Source: JAQUOA01 sp037443785 (lineage in GTDB: Bacteria; Bacteroidota; Ignavibacteria; UBA10030; UBA8401). Taken from it: 40,989 bases of DNA. The translations under genes were made by a program, and so were the position numbers. The stretch is from the NCBI GenBank assembly GCA_037443785.1, contig JBBINR010000030.1:1-40989 (forward strand), written 5' to 3'. Shown here piece by piece: positions 1-8,897 of this stretch. Every line of letters starts with the position of its first letter. Within the stretch, counting starts at the first letter, position 1. Below the pieces are notes generated by a model. The model worked only from the letters and a program-made list of their open reading frames with translations, was not told the origin of the DNA and ran no database searches.

Positions 1-1
1 A

Positions 2-643
2 TTCGGTAGTGCTGCACTCTTCCACAACACAGGCGCTAATAATTCCGCATTTGGGGCTACTACACTTTTCTCCAACACAACAGGTGTCAGTAATTCTGCA
101 TTCGGTTATTGTGCGCTCTATTCTACCACAGGTAACCATAATTCTGCATTTGGCGATTCCGCAGGTCGCTCCATTACCTCAGGTTCAAACAATACATGCA
201 TAGGGTACAACGCACAAGTTCCAAATGCTACCTCAGATAATCAGGTAAGAATTGGCGATGCGACAATCACCTATGCGGGAATTGAGGTTGCCTGGACAGT
301 GACAAGTGATAAGAGATGGAAATCGAATATCGCGCCGTCGGACCTCGGTTTGAATTTTGTTTCAAAGCTCAAACCTGTGTCTTACACACGCAAGAACGAC
401 GAAAGACACGGATCTGAATACGGATTCATCGCCCAGGATGTTGAGGAAGTCTTGAAGGAAGCAGGTGTCGCAAATGCGGGGATGTTAACTGTTGATGACA
501 AAGGAAAGTACGAGCTTCGATACAACGATCTGCTTGCTCCAATGGTAAAAGCGATACAGGAATTGAAAACGGAAAATGATGCACTGCGGGAAAGAGTTTC
601 CCAGCTTGAACAGATTACAACACAAAATAACGGAACTCGTTGA
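2..643 (+). CDS. S74-chaperone (tail-fiber-domain) surface protein with NSAFG repeats, 5' partial
   Basis: The frame is open from base 2, so the N-terminus lies before the window; 213 residues are visible. The first part is a run of ~22-24-residue repeats built around NSAFG, three of them clear, ending in SGSNNTCIGYNAQ. This resembles the beta-roll repeats of trimeric adhesin heads and fibre proteins. It is followed by a peptidase S74 / intramolecular chaperone domain starting at SDKRWKSNI (about nt 305), which matches the SD-x-R-x-K self-cleavage motif of the family, and containing YGFIAQDVEEVL. The last ~25 residues (ELKTENDALRERVSQLEQ) are a coiled coil. In this family the C-terminal domain drives trimerisation and then cuts itself off. 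The next gene downstream has the same architecture. Function is probably a cell-surface fibre; no phage genes are nearby. Confidence 0.8.
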   Translation, partial: FGSAALFHNTGANNSAFGATTLFSNTTGVSNSAFGYCALYSTTGNHNSAFGDSAGRSITSGSNNTCIGYNAQVPNATSDNQVRIGDATITYAGIEVAWTVTSDKRWKSNIAPSDLGLNFVSKLKPVSYTRKNDERHGSEYGFIAQDVEEVLKEAGVANAGMLTVDDKGKYELRYNDLLAPMVKAIQELKTENDALRERVSQLEQITTQNNGTR

Positions 644-675
644 GGACCCTTCAACCTTCTGAAAAGGAAAAAATT

Positions 676-2217
676 ATGAGAACTCCATTAATTGCATTTA
701 TCGTCTTAGGCATGCTTACCACTTTTCTCTACAGCCAAAGCGGAAGCATTAATAACACACTCGGCACGGGCGGTATATTCAGTATTAAAGACGGCTCAAC
801 AACATTTTTAATGATCAACCAGTCAAATGGGTATTTGAGCCTCGTCAAAAGCATCTCACTGCCTATCACCACAAGTTCAACGGTCGGCGTTATTTTTAAA
901 GACAATAATAGATTTATTCACGACTACAAAGCATCGAGTGCTGACGGATACAACGTTTTTGTAGGAATGAATGCGGGTAATTTTACGATGTCTGGCAATT
1001 CAGCGTATGCCAGTCGTAATACAGGTGTTGGCTACAGTGTGTTATCGTCGCTGACTACCGGTTATGAAAATTCTGCTTTTGGATGTGGTGCACTCTATTC
1101 CAACCAATCGGGCATTAATAATTCAGCATTCGGAAATATTTCCCTCTGGTCCAACTCGACGGGTTCATATAATTCGGCGTTCGGGCAGGGTGCACTCTTT
1201 GGCAACACTACAGGAAAGTGCAATTCTGCATTCGGGAAAAGTTCGCTCTCCAGCAATTCATCCGACTCTAATTCAGCGTTTGGGTATTACTCGCTTAGCT
1301 CCAACGGAGTAGGCGGAAATAATTCTGCATTCGGATCTCGTTCGCTCACCAGCAATGGAAGCGGCTCCTACAATTCGGCGTTCGGGTGCAATTCACTTGC
1401 CGCTAATTCATCAGGATACTCAAATTCAGCGTTCGGGCATAGTTCGCTCACAAGTACCACCACAGGCCAATATACCTCAGCGTTTGGATACAATTCGCTT
1501 TTGAGCAACACAGAGGGTAGTCACAATTCATCGTTTGGAGCATATTCACTAAACTGGAGTCAAACTGGCGGATCAAATTCCGCATTCGGAGCCTATGCAC
1601 TTTATAAAACGACAGGCACAAATAATACCGCGTTGGGAGATTCCGCGGGCTGGAATGTAACTACCGGTTCAAACGTTACGTGCATAGGCTATATGGCTCA
1701 AGCAAGCACAGGACTAGCTAATAACGAGTTTACCCTTGGCAATTCATCTGTTTCAACACTTCGCTGCAATACAGGAACAATATCTTCACTTTCGGATGCC
1801 CGCGATAAGAAAAACATCAGAGATCTTCCGCTAGGTCTGGAGTTTTTAATGAATGTGAAACCGCGTCTCTTTAATTGGGACAGGCGAGAGTGGTACGATA
1901 ATGGAAAATCTGACGGCTCGAAGATGCGAACAACGCCAACAGCGGGATTTATCGCTCAGGAATTGGATGAAGCACAGACAAAAGCGCGCGCAGAGTGGTT
2001 GAATCTTGTATTGAAGTCAAATCCTGAGAAACTCGAAGCAACGTCGGGAAACCTGCTGCCAATTATGGTAAAAGCAATACAAGAATTGAAGACGGAGAAT
2101 GATGCCTTGAAATCTGATATGCAACAATTGCGTGCGGCAATTGCTCAGATGAAAGCAGAAGTCATTCAAAACAACGACGGAAAAAGTAATGTCAGTATGA
2201 ATGAGACACAAAAGTAA
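676..2217 (+). CDS. Secreted S74-chaperone (tail-fiber-domain) protein with about twelve NSAFG repeats
   Basis: A 513-residue protein. I chose the ATG at 676 because AAGGAAAAA precedes it and a signal peptide (MRTPLIAFIVLGMLTTFLYS) follows; an in-frame TTG at 640 overlaps the previous gene and adds no signal. After ~100 residues come about twelve tandem 22-24-residue repeats with the core NSAFG and a G-x-L/S-x-S-N spacing. They end in SNVTCIGYMAQ, just as in the upstream gene. The S74 intramolecular chaperone begins at SDARDKKNI (about residue 375), with the expected Ser-Asp, Arg and Lys, and includes TAGFIAQELDEAQ. The C-terminus is a coiled coil (ELKTENDALKSDMQQLRAAI). Predicted role: an exported trimeric surface fibre that loses its chaperone by self-cleavage. 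It is a tandem paralogue of the upstream gene, 32 bases away. Confidence 0.82.
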   Translation: MRTPLIAFIVLGMLTTFLYSQSGSINNTLGTGGIFSIKDGSTTFLMINQSNGYLSLVKSISLPITTSSTVGVIFKDNNRFIHDYKASSADGYNVFVGMNAGNFTMSGNSAYASRNTGVGYSVLSSLTTGYENSAFGCGALYSNQSGINNSAFGNISLWSNSTGSYNSAFGQGALFGNTTGKCNSAFGKSSLSSNSSDSNSAFGYYSLSSNGVGGNNSAFGSRSLTSNGSGSYNSAFGCNSLAANSSGYSNSAFGHSSLTSTTTGQYTSAFGYNSLLSNTEGSHNSSFGAYSLNWSQTGGSNSAFGAYALYKTTGTNNTALGDSAGWNVTTGSNVTCIGYMAQASTGLANNEFTLGNSSVSTLRCNTGTISSLSDARDKKNIRDLPLGLEFLMNVKPRLFNWDRREWYDNGKSDGSKMRTTPTAGFIAQELDEAQTKARAEWLNLVLKSNPEKLEATSGNLLPIMVKAIQELKTENDALKSDMQQLRAAIAQMKAEVIQNNDGKSNVSMNETQK

Positions 2218-2231
2218 AAGGAGAACGACAC

Positions 2232-3029
2232 ATGAAAACAAAATGGCGTTCACTCATGAACATAGCAACAGTGTGCCTATTCCCTGTTTGTATCTGCGCT
2301 CAAAGTTCCATGGAATTTCAATCAGGAACAACTATTGAAGTAACAACGGGAGCAGATATTTGTGCTGATACTATAACAATCAATGGCAGTTACTCGGGAG
2401 GTGGAACGCAGTGCGGCGGTGCCCTTCCAATCGAACTCGTTTCGTTTACTGCTTCAATGAACAAAAAAAATGTTGTGCTGACATGGCAAACGGCAACAGA
2501 GGTGAACAATTATGGGTTTGAGATTGAAAAGAAAAGTATGAAGGATGAATTAAGAAGTATGAAATGGGAACAGGTCGGCTTTGTTGAAGGAAGTGGAACA
2601 ACACCTTCACCAAAACAGTACTCCTTTGTCGACAAAAATGTTAACACAGGAAAATATCTCTACCGACTCAAACAAATTGATCGCGACGGGAAATTTATTT
2701 ATTCACATGAAGCAGAAGTTACAATTGCTGCCCCGAAGGAATTTTCATTGTTGCAAAACTATCCCAATCCATTTAATCCGACAACGGTGATCAACTATCA
2801 ACTACCAATATCCGGACATGTCACGCTGAAAGTATTCGATCCGCTCGGAAGAGAAATGACAACATTGGTAAATGAAATGAAAGAAGCGGGAAAACATTCT
2901 GTTCAATTGGATGCTACATTATTTGGGAATGGAATATCCTCCAAAGGCGGATACGCCTCTGGTATATATTTTTATCAATTAGTAACAGGAGAAAAAACGA
3001 TCGTCAAAAAAATGGTATTGATAAAATAG
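2232..3029 (+). CDS. Small secreted protein with T9SS type A sorting module
   Basis: 265 residues, ATG preceded by AAAGGAGAA. The N-terminus carries a signal peptide ending near CICAQSS. A short Thr/Gly-rich stretch follows, then the sequence common in Ignavibacteria-type exported proteins: LPIELVSFTA, a fibronectin-like strand set (VVLTWQTATEVNNYGFEIEKK, shown here only to EIEKK), and SFVDKN. The last ~80 residues form the Por secretion-system sorting domain: FSLLQNYPNPFNPTTVINYQ, then GREMTTLVNEMKEAG, and a terminal KKMVLIK. There is almost no cargo domain before the sorting module, so the protein is essentially a signal peptide, a short linker and a type IX secretion tail. The C-terminal half is nearly identical to that of the next gene. 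It starts 14 bases after the S74 protein, so the two may be cotranscribed. Confidence 0.8.
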   Translation: MKTKWRSLMNIATVCLFPVCICAQSSMEFQSGTTIEVTTGADICADTITINGSYSGGGTQCGGALPIELVSFTASMNKKNVVLTWQTATEVNNYGFEIEKKSMKDELRSMKWEQVGFVEGSGTTPSPKQYSFVDKNVNTGKYLYRLKQIDRDGKFIYSHEAEVTIAAPKEFSLLQNYPNPFNPTTVINYQLPISGHVTLKVFDPLGREMTTLVNEMKEAGKHSVQLDATLFGNGISSKGGYASGIYFYQLVTGEKTIVKKMVLIK

Positions 3030-3169
3030 GGCAATCATATTTCATCTGTTGTTTCCTGACTTGAATAGGATCCTGTAAGTTTAGATTCTTAACAAAAATA
3101 GTACATCTCCTCTTCTCTATTTCAGGTAGCAGAATTTTCATACCGTCCATTCTTTAGGAAGATTATCTT

Positions 3170-4744
3170 ATGAAAACTCTAAGAGCTATTACAACACTAA
3201 TCATCTCAGTATCGACAATAATTTTTTCTCAAACAGCAGTGGCACCTGATTCGGGGGATGGTTCAAGCGGCAACCCATATCACATCGCTAGTTTGGGAAA
3301 TCTTTATTGGATTGCTGCAAATAGTACACGATGGAATAAATACTACATACAAACAGCAAACATCAATGCTTCGGAAACAAGAAATTGGTCCGGCGGCGGC
3401 TGGACTCCTATTGGAAATAATTCACCTCCATTCACGGGAACCTACAACGGACAAAAGTATATCATCGATAGTTTGTTCATTTCCCGCTCAAGTAATAGTG
3501 ATTACTATCAAGGACTTTTCGGTTATACATATAATTCAACTATCAAGAACGTTTGCATGACAAATGCGGATATTACCGGATATAGTTATGTCGGCGCAGT
3601 GATAGGACGAAGTGGAATTAGCACTGCTTCCAATGGAGGCACAATAACAGATTGCAATAGTACGGGAATAGTGTACGCCAAAAGTTCGTATTCCGGTGGA
3701 ATAATAGGTATTAGCTATAAATCAACAATCGAACGTTGTTACAGTACTTGTACTGTAACCGGTGCGGGCTCATCTGTTCTTCGTAATGGAGGACTATTGG
3801 GGCGAGCTGAAGGCGGCACAATTGTAAATAATTGTTACAGCAGAGGTACTGTTTTCGCTAATGCTTACTGCGGTGGACTTATTGGATCCAACAATGGCGC
3901 TATAATTACTAATTGCTATAGTACCGGTACTATGTCGGGGTACTCTTATGTAGGAGGATTAATAGGAGAAGCTGTTAGTGGGTCTGTGGATAGTTGCTTG
4001 TGGGATACACAAACATCAGGTCGAAGCAGCAGTGCGGGTGGTACCGGTAAAACAACAAGTGAAATGCAAACAGTAAGTACTTTTACAAATGCCGGGTGGG
4101 ATTTTACGGATGTGTGGGAGATGGTTGGAACAAATTATCCTAGATTAAAATCTAACCAGGAAACTGCTTTACCTGTTGAATTAATTTCATTCATTGCCTC
4201 GCCAAAAAATAATGTTGTCGAATTGAAATGGACTACAACAACAGAGGTGAACAATTATGGGTTTGAGATTGAAAAGAAAAGTATAAAGGATGAATTAGGA
4301 AGTGTGAAATGGGAACAAATTGGTTTTGTTGAAGGGAGTGGAACAACACAGGCCCCAAAACAATATTCTTTCGTCGATAAAAATGTTCTTGCAGGAAAAT
4401 ATCTCTACCGACTCAAACAAATTGATCGCGACGGAAAATTTATCTATTCAAATGAAGTAGAAATTCTCATTGCCGCGCCGAAAGAATTTTCATTATCACA
4501 AAATTATCCCAATCCGTTTAATCCAACAACAGTCATCAACTATCAAATACCTATAAGCAGCCGCGTCATCTTAAAAGTATTCGATCCACTCGGAAAAGAA
4601 GTCACAACATTGGTAAATGAAATGAAAGATGCAGGGACGTATTCGGTTCAGTGGAATGCTGCATCATTTGGGAACGGCATATATTTTTATCAGCTGATAA
4701 CAGGAGAAAAAACGTTCGTTAAAAAAATGGTTCTGATGAAGTAG
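3170..4744 (+). CDS. Secreted GLUG-repeat protein with T9SS sorting module
   Basis: 524 residues with a signal peptide ending near IFSQTA. The segment from about residue 25 to 320 contains repeats of the GLUG type, for example CGGLIGSNNGAIITNCYSTG and YVGGLIGE, spaced ~25-30 residues apart; such repeats form beta-helical surface domains in adhesins and peptidases. It is followed by LPVELISFIAS, the fibronectin-like segment with NYGFEIEKK, and the sorting domain with FSLSQNYPNPFNPTTVINYQ and terminal KKMVLMK. The C-terminal ~170 residues nearly match those of the preceding gene at DNA level, which indicates module shuffling or duplication. The protein is probably exported by the type IX system and attached to the surface or released; the ligand cannot be told from sequence. 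Confidence 0.82.
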   Translation: MKTLRAITTLIISVSTIIFSQTAVAPDSGDGSSGNPYHIASLGNLYWIAANSTRWNKYYIQTANINASETRNWSGGGWTPIGNNSPPFTGTYNGQKYIIDSLFISRSSNSDYYQGLFGYTYNSTIKNVCMTNADITGYSYVGAVIGRSGISTASNGGTITDCNSTGIVYAKSSYSGGIIGISYKSTIERCYSTCTVTGAGSSVLRNGGLLGRAEGGTIVNNCYSRGTVFANAYCGGLIGSNNGAIITNCYSTGTMSGYSYVGGLIGEAVSGSVDSCLWDTQTSGRSSSAGGTGKTTSEMQTVSTFTNAGWDFTDVWEMVGTNYPRLKSNQETALPVELISFIASPKNNVVELKWTTTTEVNNYGFEIEKKSIKDELGSVKWEQIGFVEGSGTTQAPKQYSFVDKNVLAGKYLYRLKQIDRDGKFIYSNEVEILIAAPKEFSLSQNYPNPFNPTTVINYQIPISSRVILKVFDPLGKEVTTLVNEMKDAGTYSVQWNAASFGNGIYFYQLITGEKTFVKKMVLMK

Positions 4745-4750
4745 AATTCA

Positions 4751-4783
4751 AAAGCCTCTGCAACGGAATTCGACAGAGGCTTT
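4751..4783. terminator. Bidirectional terminator between convergent genes
   Basis: AAAGCCTCTG (4751-4760) pairs perfectly with CAGAGGCTTT (4774-4783) around a 13-base loop. It lies between the stop of the GLUG protein and the stop of the minus-strand GH76-like gene, so it can serve both transcripts. Confidence 0.75.
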
Positions 4784-4784
4784 A

Positions 4785-5933
4785 CTATTTCGTTTCGTTG
4801 CTGCTTTGCGAGAGATTATTGTAGTACGCGAACACTCCAAATGCTCTCAACGCCTGCGACTGTGCATGCACGGTCCCGATTTCATCAACATTGTATCCAT
4901 CCTCGCCACCATTCGGATTCCAGCCGTTACGTATCGCATGATTGTATTCCCGATGCAATGTGATCAACGCATGTCCGTGATTATTTGTCCAAACGTGCTT
5001 GAGCATTTTTTCAATTTTTGCCGGCACATCGCTCAATTCTTTCGGTGCAATGTCGTAGGCATCTAAAAGGAAATGCACAAATGCACCGTTACCGTCCATA
5101 TGGATTTGGTAACAATCAACAGAGTCGATCCATTTGGTTTTGGGGTCGAGAATATGTCTTGTCGATGCAATAGCGATCGTTTTATATTTTTCGCTTTTTG
5201 TCGATTGATATAACGCGGCAAGGACTGCAAGATAGCTTGCCGATTCCCATGGAAGCTGTTTCCCGAATGCGGCGCGTCCTCCTTTTCCTTCCCATATCCC
5301 ATTGCCGCGATAAAATGTTTTTTCTATGCCGGGAAAATTGCGATCGCCTTCCCACACAAGCAGCGCATCATCAAGAAATCGCTTGTCGCCGGTTGCTTCG
5401 AATAGTTTGCAGGCGACACTCACGAGTTGATTCATGTTGCTGTTCGTGATGATCTGCTCATTCACATTCCAGTTCGGCGGATAATTGTACCAGCTCCAAA
5501 ATCCTTCATGATGCGAGAGCCGTCCTTCATTGCGGCCTGACAGATAGCGTTGTTTTGCATCGTCAACCCACGCTTGATTTTTCTTCCCAGAAAATTTCCA
5601 CCAATATAATTCTGCAAGACATATCCATGCGCGGTCGTCAACCCACGTTCCATTATCCATTTGTTTCAAATCGAATTGCGATGTATATCGGCGAAGCAGG
5701 GAAGAATCATGCGTCGCGCGAAACAGATATGCATCGCCAATGGCTCCATTTGCACCTTCCCATCCGGCGTTGTACACGGAATAAAATTGCTTTTCAATCA
5801 AGTACGAACGTTCAATCCAAATATTTTTGTTTTGAGATTGAACTTGGGTTGATGGAGGGCTCGCGTTGGAATTTTTGGACTGCTGCGTGCAGGAGGTGAA
5901 AACGAAAATAAGGAGGAAGAAGTATTTAGGCAT
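4785..5933 (-). CDS. GH76-like glycoside hydrolase lipoprotein
   Basis: 382 residues. The N-terminus (MPKYFFLLIFVFTSC) is a lipoprotein signal with the lipobox cysteine at residue 15, so the protein should be membrane-anchored on the periplasmic or outer face. The body is an alpha/alpha-barrel-type sequence. It has WVDDRAWICLAELYWWKFSG, matching the Asp-Asp-x-x-W catalytic region of family 76 alpha-1,6-mannanases. Further on are NEQIITNSNMNQLVSVACKL followed by EATGDKRFLDDA, and a GIWEGKGG segment, in the order expected for that family. The probable substrate is therefore an alpha-mannan or related glycan, but AGE-epimerase-like and other six-hairpin families share the fold. The start ATG has no clear Shine-Dalgarno sequence. 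It is convergent with the GLUG gene and separated by a terminator. Confidence 0.68.
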   Translation of the reverse strand: MPKYFFLLIFVFTSCTQQSKNSNASPPSTQVQSQNKNIWIERSYLIEKQFYSVYNAGWEGANGAIGDAYLFRATHDSSLLRRYTSQFDLKQMDNGTWVDDRAWICLAELYWWKFSGKKNQAWVDDAKQRYLSGRNEGRLSHHEGFWSWYNYPPNWNVNEQIITNSNMNQLVSVACKLFEATGDKRFLDDALLVWEGDRNFPGIEKTFYRGNGIWEGKGGRAAFGKQLPWESASYLAVLAALYQSTKSEKYKTIAIASTRHILDPKTKWIDSVDCYQIHMDGNGAFVHFLLDAYDIAPKELSDVPAKIEKMLKHVWTNNHGHALITLHREYNHAIRNGWNPNGGEDGYNVDEIGTVHAQSQALRAFGVFAYYNNLSQSSNETK

Positions 5934-5963
5934 TTAATAAAGTGGCATTCTGTAATTTACAAG

Positions 5964-5992
5964 AAGGAGTCCATCGCGGAGATGGACTCCTT
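5964..5992 (-). terminator. Hairpin downstream of the M1 aminopeptidase gene
   Basis: AAGGAGTCCATC (5964-5975) pairs perfectly with GATGGACTCCTT (5981-5992) around GCGGA. It is placed ten bases past the stop of the minus-strand aminopeptidase. The T-tract on the minus strand is weak, so termination may be partial. Confidence 0.6.
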
Positions 5993-6001
5993 TTCAATGA
6001 G

Positions 6002-7840
6002 TTATTTCAAAATTCCATCGATGGTATTGTAACTTACCGAATGATATCCCGCACGCGCTTTTTCGTACACGTCTTTTGCCCACTGTTTGTGTTCCGGAGT
6101 TTTTGCCAATTCGGTGTAGAGCGGTTTCAGGAATTTTCGACGGCCGACGTTCATCAAAAATCCGCGCAACGGACCGAATGCCGTCTCATAATTTGCTTTG
6201 ATGGTGTGCAGGAACCATTCGCAGGCAATTTCCGAATTTCCTGTTCGTGTAAAATTGAATGCGTAATCGAGCTCGATCAATTTTTCAAGCTGGAGCGTAT
6301 CGGGTAAATTTTTGAGGAAATACAGCCAGTGATGTGTTGTCCAGTTTTGTGTATTGAGCTTTGATGCCTGTGTTCCATGCAGGAATGAATCGACCTGTGC
6401 TTTCACTTTTTCAAATTCTTTCGACTGCGGCATCGGGCAATTGGCGGGCAGTCCAACGGAATAAATCCAGTCATTGATGTTAATCTTTTGTTTCAATTCG
6501 GAATTATTCTTGATCAAATTCTTTTGAAGGTAATCAACAAATTGTTCCGTTGTCATTGATTGAAATGCATGCGACGAAAAATATCCATTTAAGAAAGTAT
6601 CCCATTGTTCTCGCCCGACAGTTTCCTCACATAAGCGAAGGAAAAAATATCCTTTGTTGTACGCAATATCAGTCATGCCGTCATCCGGATCGCGATTGAC
6701 AAGATTCAATTTCAATTTTGTATCGTCGCTCGTTGCACCGAGTTCGGCAACAATTTGCTGTAAATCTTTTAGTGTTAACGTTGCAAGCATTTCGGAATAA
6801 TCGCGGCCATATAATTTTTCCATGATGCGCTGCTCGAAATACACCGTAAAGCCTTCGTTCAGCCAGAAATCATCCCATGTTGCGTTGGTAACAAGATTAC
6901 CGGACCAAGAATGAGCGAGTTCATGAGCAACGAGTGCGACAAGGGAACGATCTCCCGCAAGAATGGTCGGTGTCGCAAATGTCAATCGTGGATTTTCCAT
7001 TCCGCCGAATGGAAAACTCGGAGGAAGAACAATCACGTCATACCGTTCCCATCGATACGCCCCATACAGGCTTTCGGCTGCGGCAACCATATTTTCCATA
7101 TCGGCGAATTCATACGCTGCTTTTTCTACGACTGAAGGTTCCGCATATACTCCGCATCGATTTCCAATCGGACGAAAATCAAGATCGCCCACGGCAAGCG
7201 CAAGAAGATATGAAGGAATTGCCTGCTTCATTTCAAAATGATAAACGCCGTCAGAATTTTTCTTTACAACATTACCCGCAGCGCTCATCACGGCCATCAA
7301 ATCCGTCGGCGTATGGATCGTGGCAGAATACGTCATGCGAACACCGGGACCATCCTGACATGGAACCCACGTGCGGGCAAGAATGGCTTCTGACTGCGTG
7401 AAGAGATAGGGCTTTGCTTTGCCTGCCGTTTGCGATGGTTCAAGCCATTGAAGTGCTGATGCGTTGGGTGACGTCGAATAAAAGACAGTAACAGATTTCG
7501 TTTTCGGAGTAATGGAAATCGTCAGCGGTTTGCCGAGATATTTGACTTCATCGCCGAGAGAAAATTTCGCGGAGGTTTTTCCATCCAACATGACTTTGTC
7601 GATCGTCAGATCGCGCGTGTCGAGAATGAGCGTCTTGGTTTTTGTCTTATTGTCGAGCGTCAGCATTGCTGACCCTGAAATACTTTTGGTGTCAAAGTGT
7701 ACAGTAAGATCAAGATTCAAATGCGTAACAATGATCTCGCTGGAATTGGCAAAGGAATGGACATCATGTTCCATATTTTTTTTCTGGGCTAAGGTAAATG
7801 TTGTTGCAGCGATCAAACACACGATGAGTGCAAATTTCAT
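6002..7840 (-). CDS. Secreted M1-family zinc aminopeptidase (leukotriene A4 hydrolase-like)
   Basis: 612 residues, the usual length for the LTA4-hydrolase branch of family M1. A signal peptide (MKFALIVCLIAATTFTLAQ) indicates export to the periplasm or beyond. The N-terminal beta domain is followed by the exopeptidase motif PFGGMENPRLTF. The zinc site is HELAH at residues 306-310, with the third ligand Glu329 in NEGF, giving the canonical HExxH-x18-E pattern with Glu307 as general base. The C-terminal third is helical, as in the LTA4-hydrolase C-terminal domain. Expected activity: removal of N-terminal residues from peptides. Codon use resembles its neighbours and nothing appears truncated. 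Confidence 0.93.
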   Translation of the reverse strand: MKFALIVCLIAATTFTLAQKKNMEHDVHSFANSSEIIVTHLNLDLTVHFDTKSISGSAMLTLDNKTKTKTLILDTRDLTIDKVMLDGKTSAKFSLGDEVKYLGKPLTISITPKTKSVTVFYSTSPNASALQWLEPSQTAGKAKPYLFTQSEAILARTWVPCQDGPGVRMTYSATIHTPTDLMAVMSAAGNVVKKNSDGVYHFEMKQAIPSYLLALAVGDLDFRPIGNRCGVYAEPSVVEKAAYEFADMENMVAAAESLYGAYRWERYDVIVLPPSFPFGGMENPRLTFATPTILAGDRSLVALVAHELAHSWSGNLVTNATWDDFWLNEGFTVYFEQRIMEKLYGRDYSEMLATLTLKDLQQIVAELGATSDDTKLKLNLVNRDPDDGMTDIAYNKGYFFLRLCEETVGREQWDTFLNGYFSSHAFQSMTTEQFVDYLQKNLIKNNSELKQKININDWIYSVGLPANCPMPQSKEFEKVKAQVDSFLHGTQASKLNTQNWTTHHWLYFLKNLPDTLQLEKLIELDYAFNFTRTGNSEIACEWFLHTIKANYETAFGPLRGFLMNVGRRKFLKPLYTELAKTPEHKQWAKDVYEKARAGYHSVSYNTIDGILK

Positions 7841-7960
7841 GAATACTCCGAAAAAGGTTTTTATATACGTGGTTAATATACAAAGCCTGTATTAAAAAAG
7901 CAGAATTCTTGGTAAAATTCTATTTCTCAATTTCACATCGTTTACAGAAGTAAAAAATAA

Positions 7961-7984
7961 AAATCCCGCTTTTAAGCGGGATTT
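7961..7984. terminator. Rho-independent terminator downstream of the FKBP gene
   Basis: AAATCCCGCTT (7961-7971) pairs with AAGCGGGATTT (7974-7984) around a two-base loop, flanked by an A-run on one side and a T-run on the other. It works for the minus-strand FKBP transcript, whose stop is 28 bases away, and could also act in the opposite direction. Confidence 0.85.
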
Positions 7985-8012
7985 TTATTTCACGGCATCG
8001 AAATGAGAAAAG

Positions 8013-8681
8013 TTATTTTATCGCCAGCAATTCAACTTCGAAGATCAATGTTGAGCCGGGAGGAATCGGCCCTACCGAGCGATCGCCGTACCCGAGATTT
8101 GCGGGAATAAAAACCTGCCATTTGGCGCCGACTTTCATCAATTGCAATGCTTCGGTCCAACCGGGAATAACGCCGCTGACTGGCAGCGTGATCGGTTCGC
8201 CGCGTTTGTACGAATTGTCAAACTCCGTTCCGTTCACTAACGTGCCGCGATAGTTAATGACAACATTATCGGTCGGTTTCGGTTTTCTTCCTTTCCCTTC
8301 TTCAATTATTGAATACTGCAATCCGCTTGCGGTGGTAACAACACCCGGTCGTATTTTGTTGGCGGCAAGAAATGCATCGCCTTCTTGTTTTGCTTTGGCG
8401 GATCGTTTGGCAACCATCTTTTGCTGATAGGCCATCATCACTTCACCGACCTTGTCATCAGTGAGTAAGTGTTTGGACGATGAATCGGACGCATCTTTTA
8501 TTCCCTGCAAAAATGCATCGGGTTCAATTTCTACTTCTTGTCGGTGAAGCGTCGTGCCGATATCCAGGCCGATGCTGTAGCTGACGCTGTCCTGCGTTGT
8601 TTTCAATTCTGTTTTACCGGAGCCTTGTTTGTTGCATGCCAACAGTGTAAGACACAATGTGGCGAAGAAAAGAGTTTTCAT
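8013..8681 (-). CDS. FKBP-type peptidyl-prolyl isomerase lipoprotein
   Basis: 222 residues from the ATG at 8681; an upstream in-frame TTG at 8699 would add six residues before the signal and is unlikely. The lipobox LLAC places the lipid-modified cysteine near residue 16. An FKBP N-terminal dimerisation domain follows (SYSIGLDIGTTLHRQ to about residue 105), then a Lys-rich linker. The catalytic FKBP_C domain runs from about residue 125, including VINYRGTLVNGTEFDNSY, IPGWTEALQLMKVGAKW and FIPANLGYGDR. This is the layout of FkpA/Mip-like periplasmic foldases, which assist folding of exported proteins. It lies 216 bases downstream of the large T9SS gene, on the same strand. Confidence 0.93.
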   Translation of the reverse strand: MKTLFFATLCLTLLACNKQGSGKTELKTTQDSVSYSIGLDIGTTLHRQEVEIEPDAFLQGIKDASDSSSKHLLTDDKVGEVMMAYQQKMVAKRSAKAKQEGDAFLAANKIRPGVVTTASGLQYSIIEEGKGRKPKPTDNVVINYRGTLVNGTEFDNSYKRGEPITLPVSGVIPGWTEALQLMKVGAKWQVFIPANLGYGDRSVGPIPPGSTLIFEVELLAIK

Positions 8682-8897
8682 CGTGGTTGTCACATTCAAT
8701 GGTGAATAATTAGTTGTGTGTGTTGTAGGAATGATACCGTTCTTATGTTCTGGATTGACAGCGGAACAAATACTTCAGCGGTCAAATAACATCACGGAAG
8801 GTTATTCTGAACAACAACGTCATTTTACGTATGTCAATCTACGGCATGAAAGAATTGAATTCAAGGAGAAAATCTTTCTCAATGAAAAAATTCCACA

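Noticed and set aside
2..2217. Prophage tail-fibre genes
   Set aside because: S74 domains also occur in bacterial surface proteins; the second protein has a signal peptide and neighbours are T9SS proteins, with no phage structural genes.
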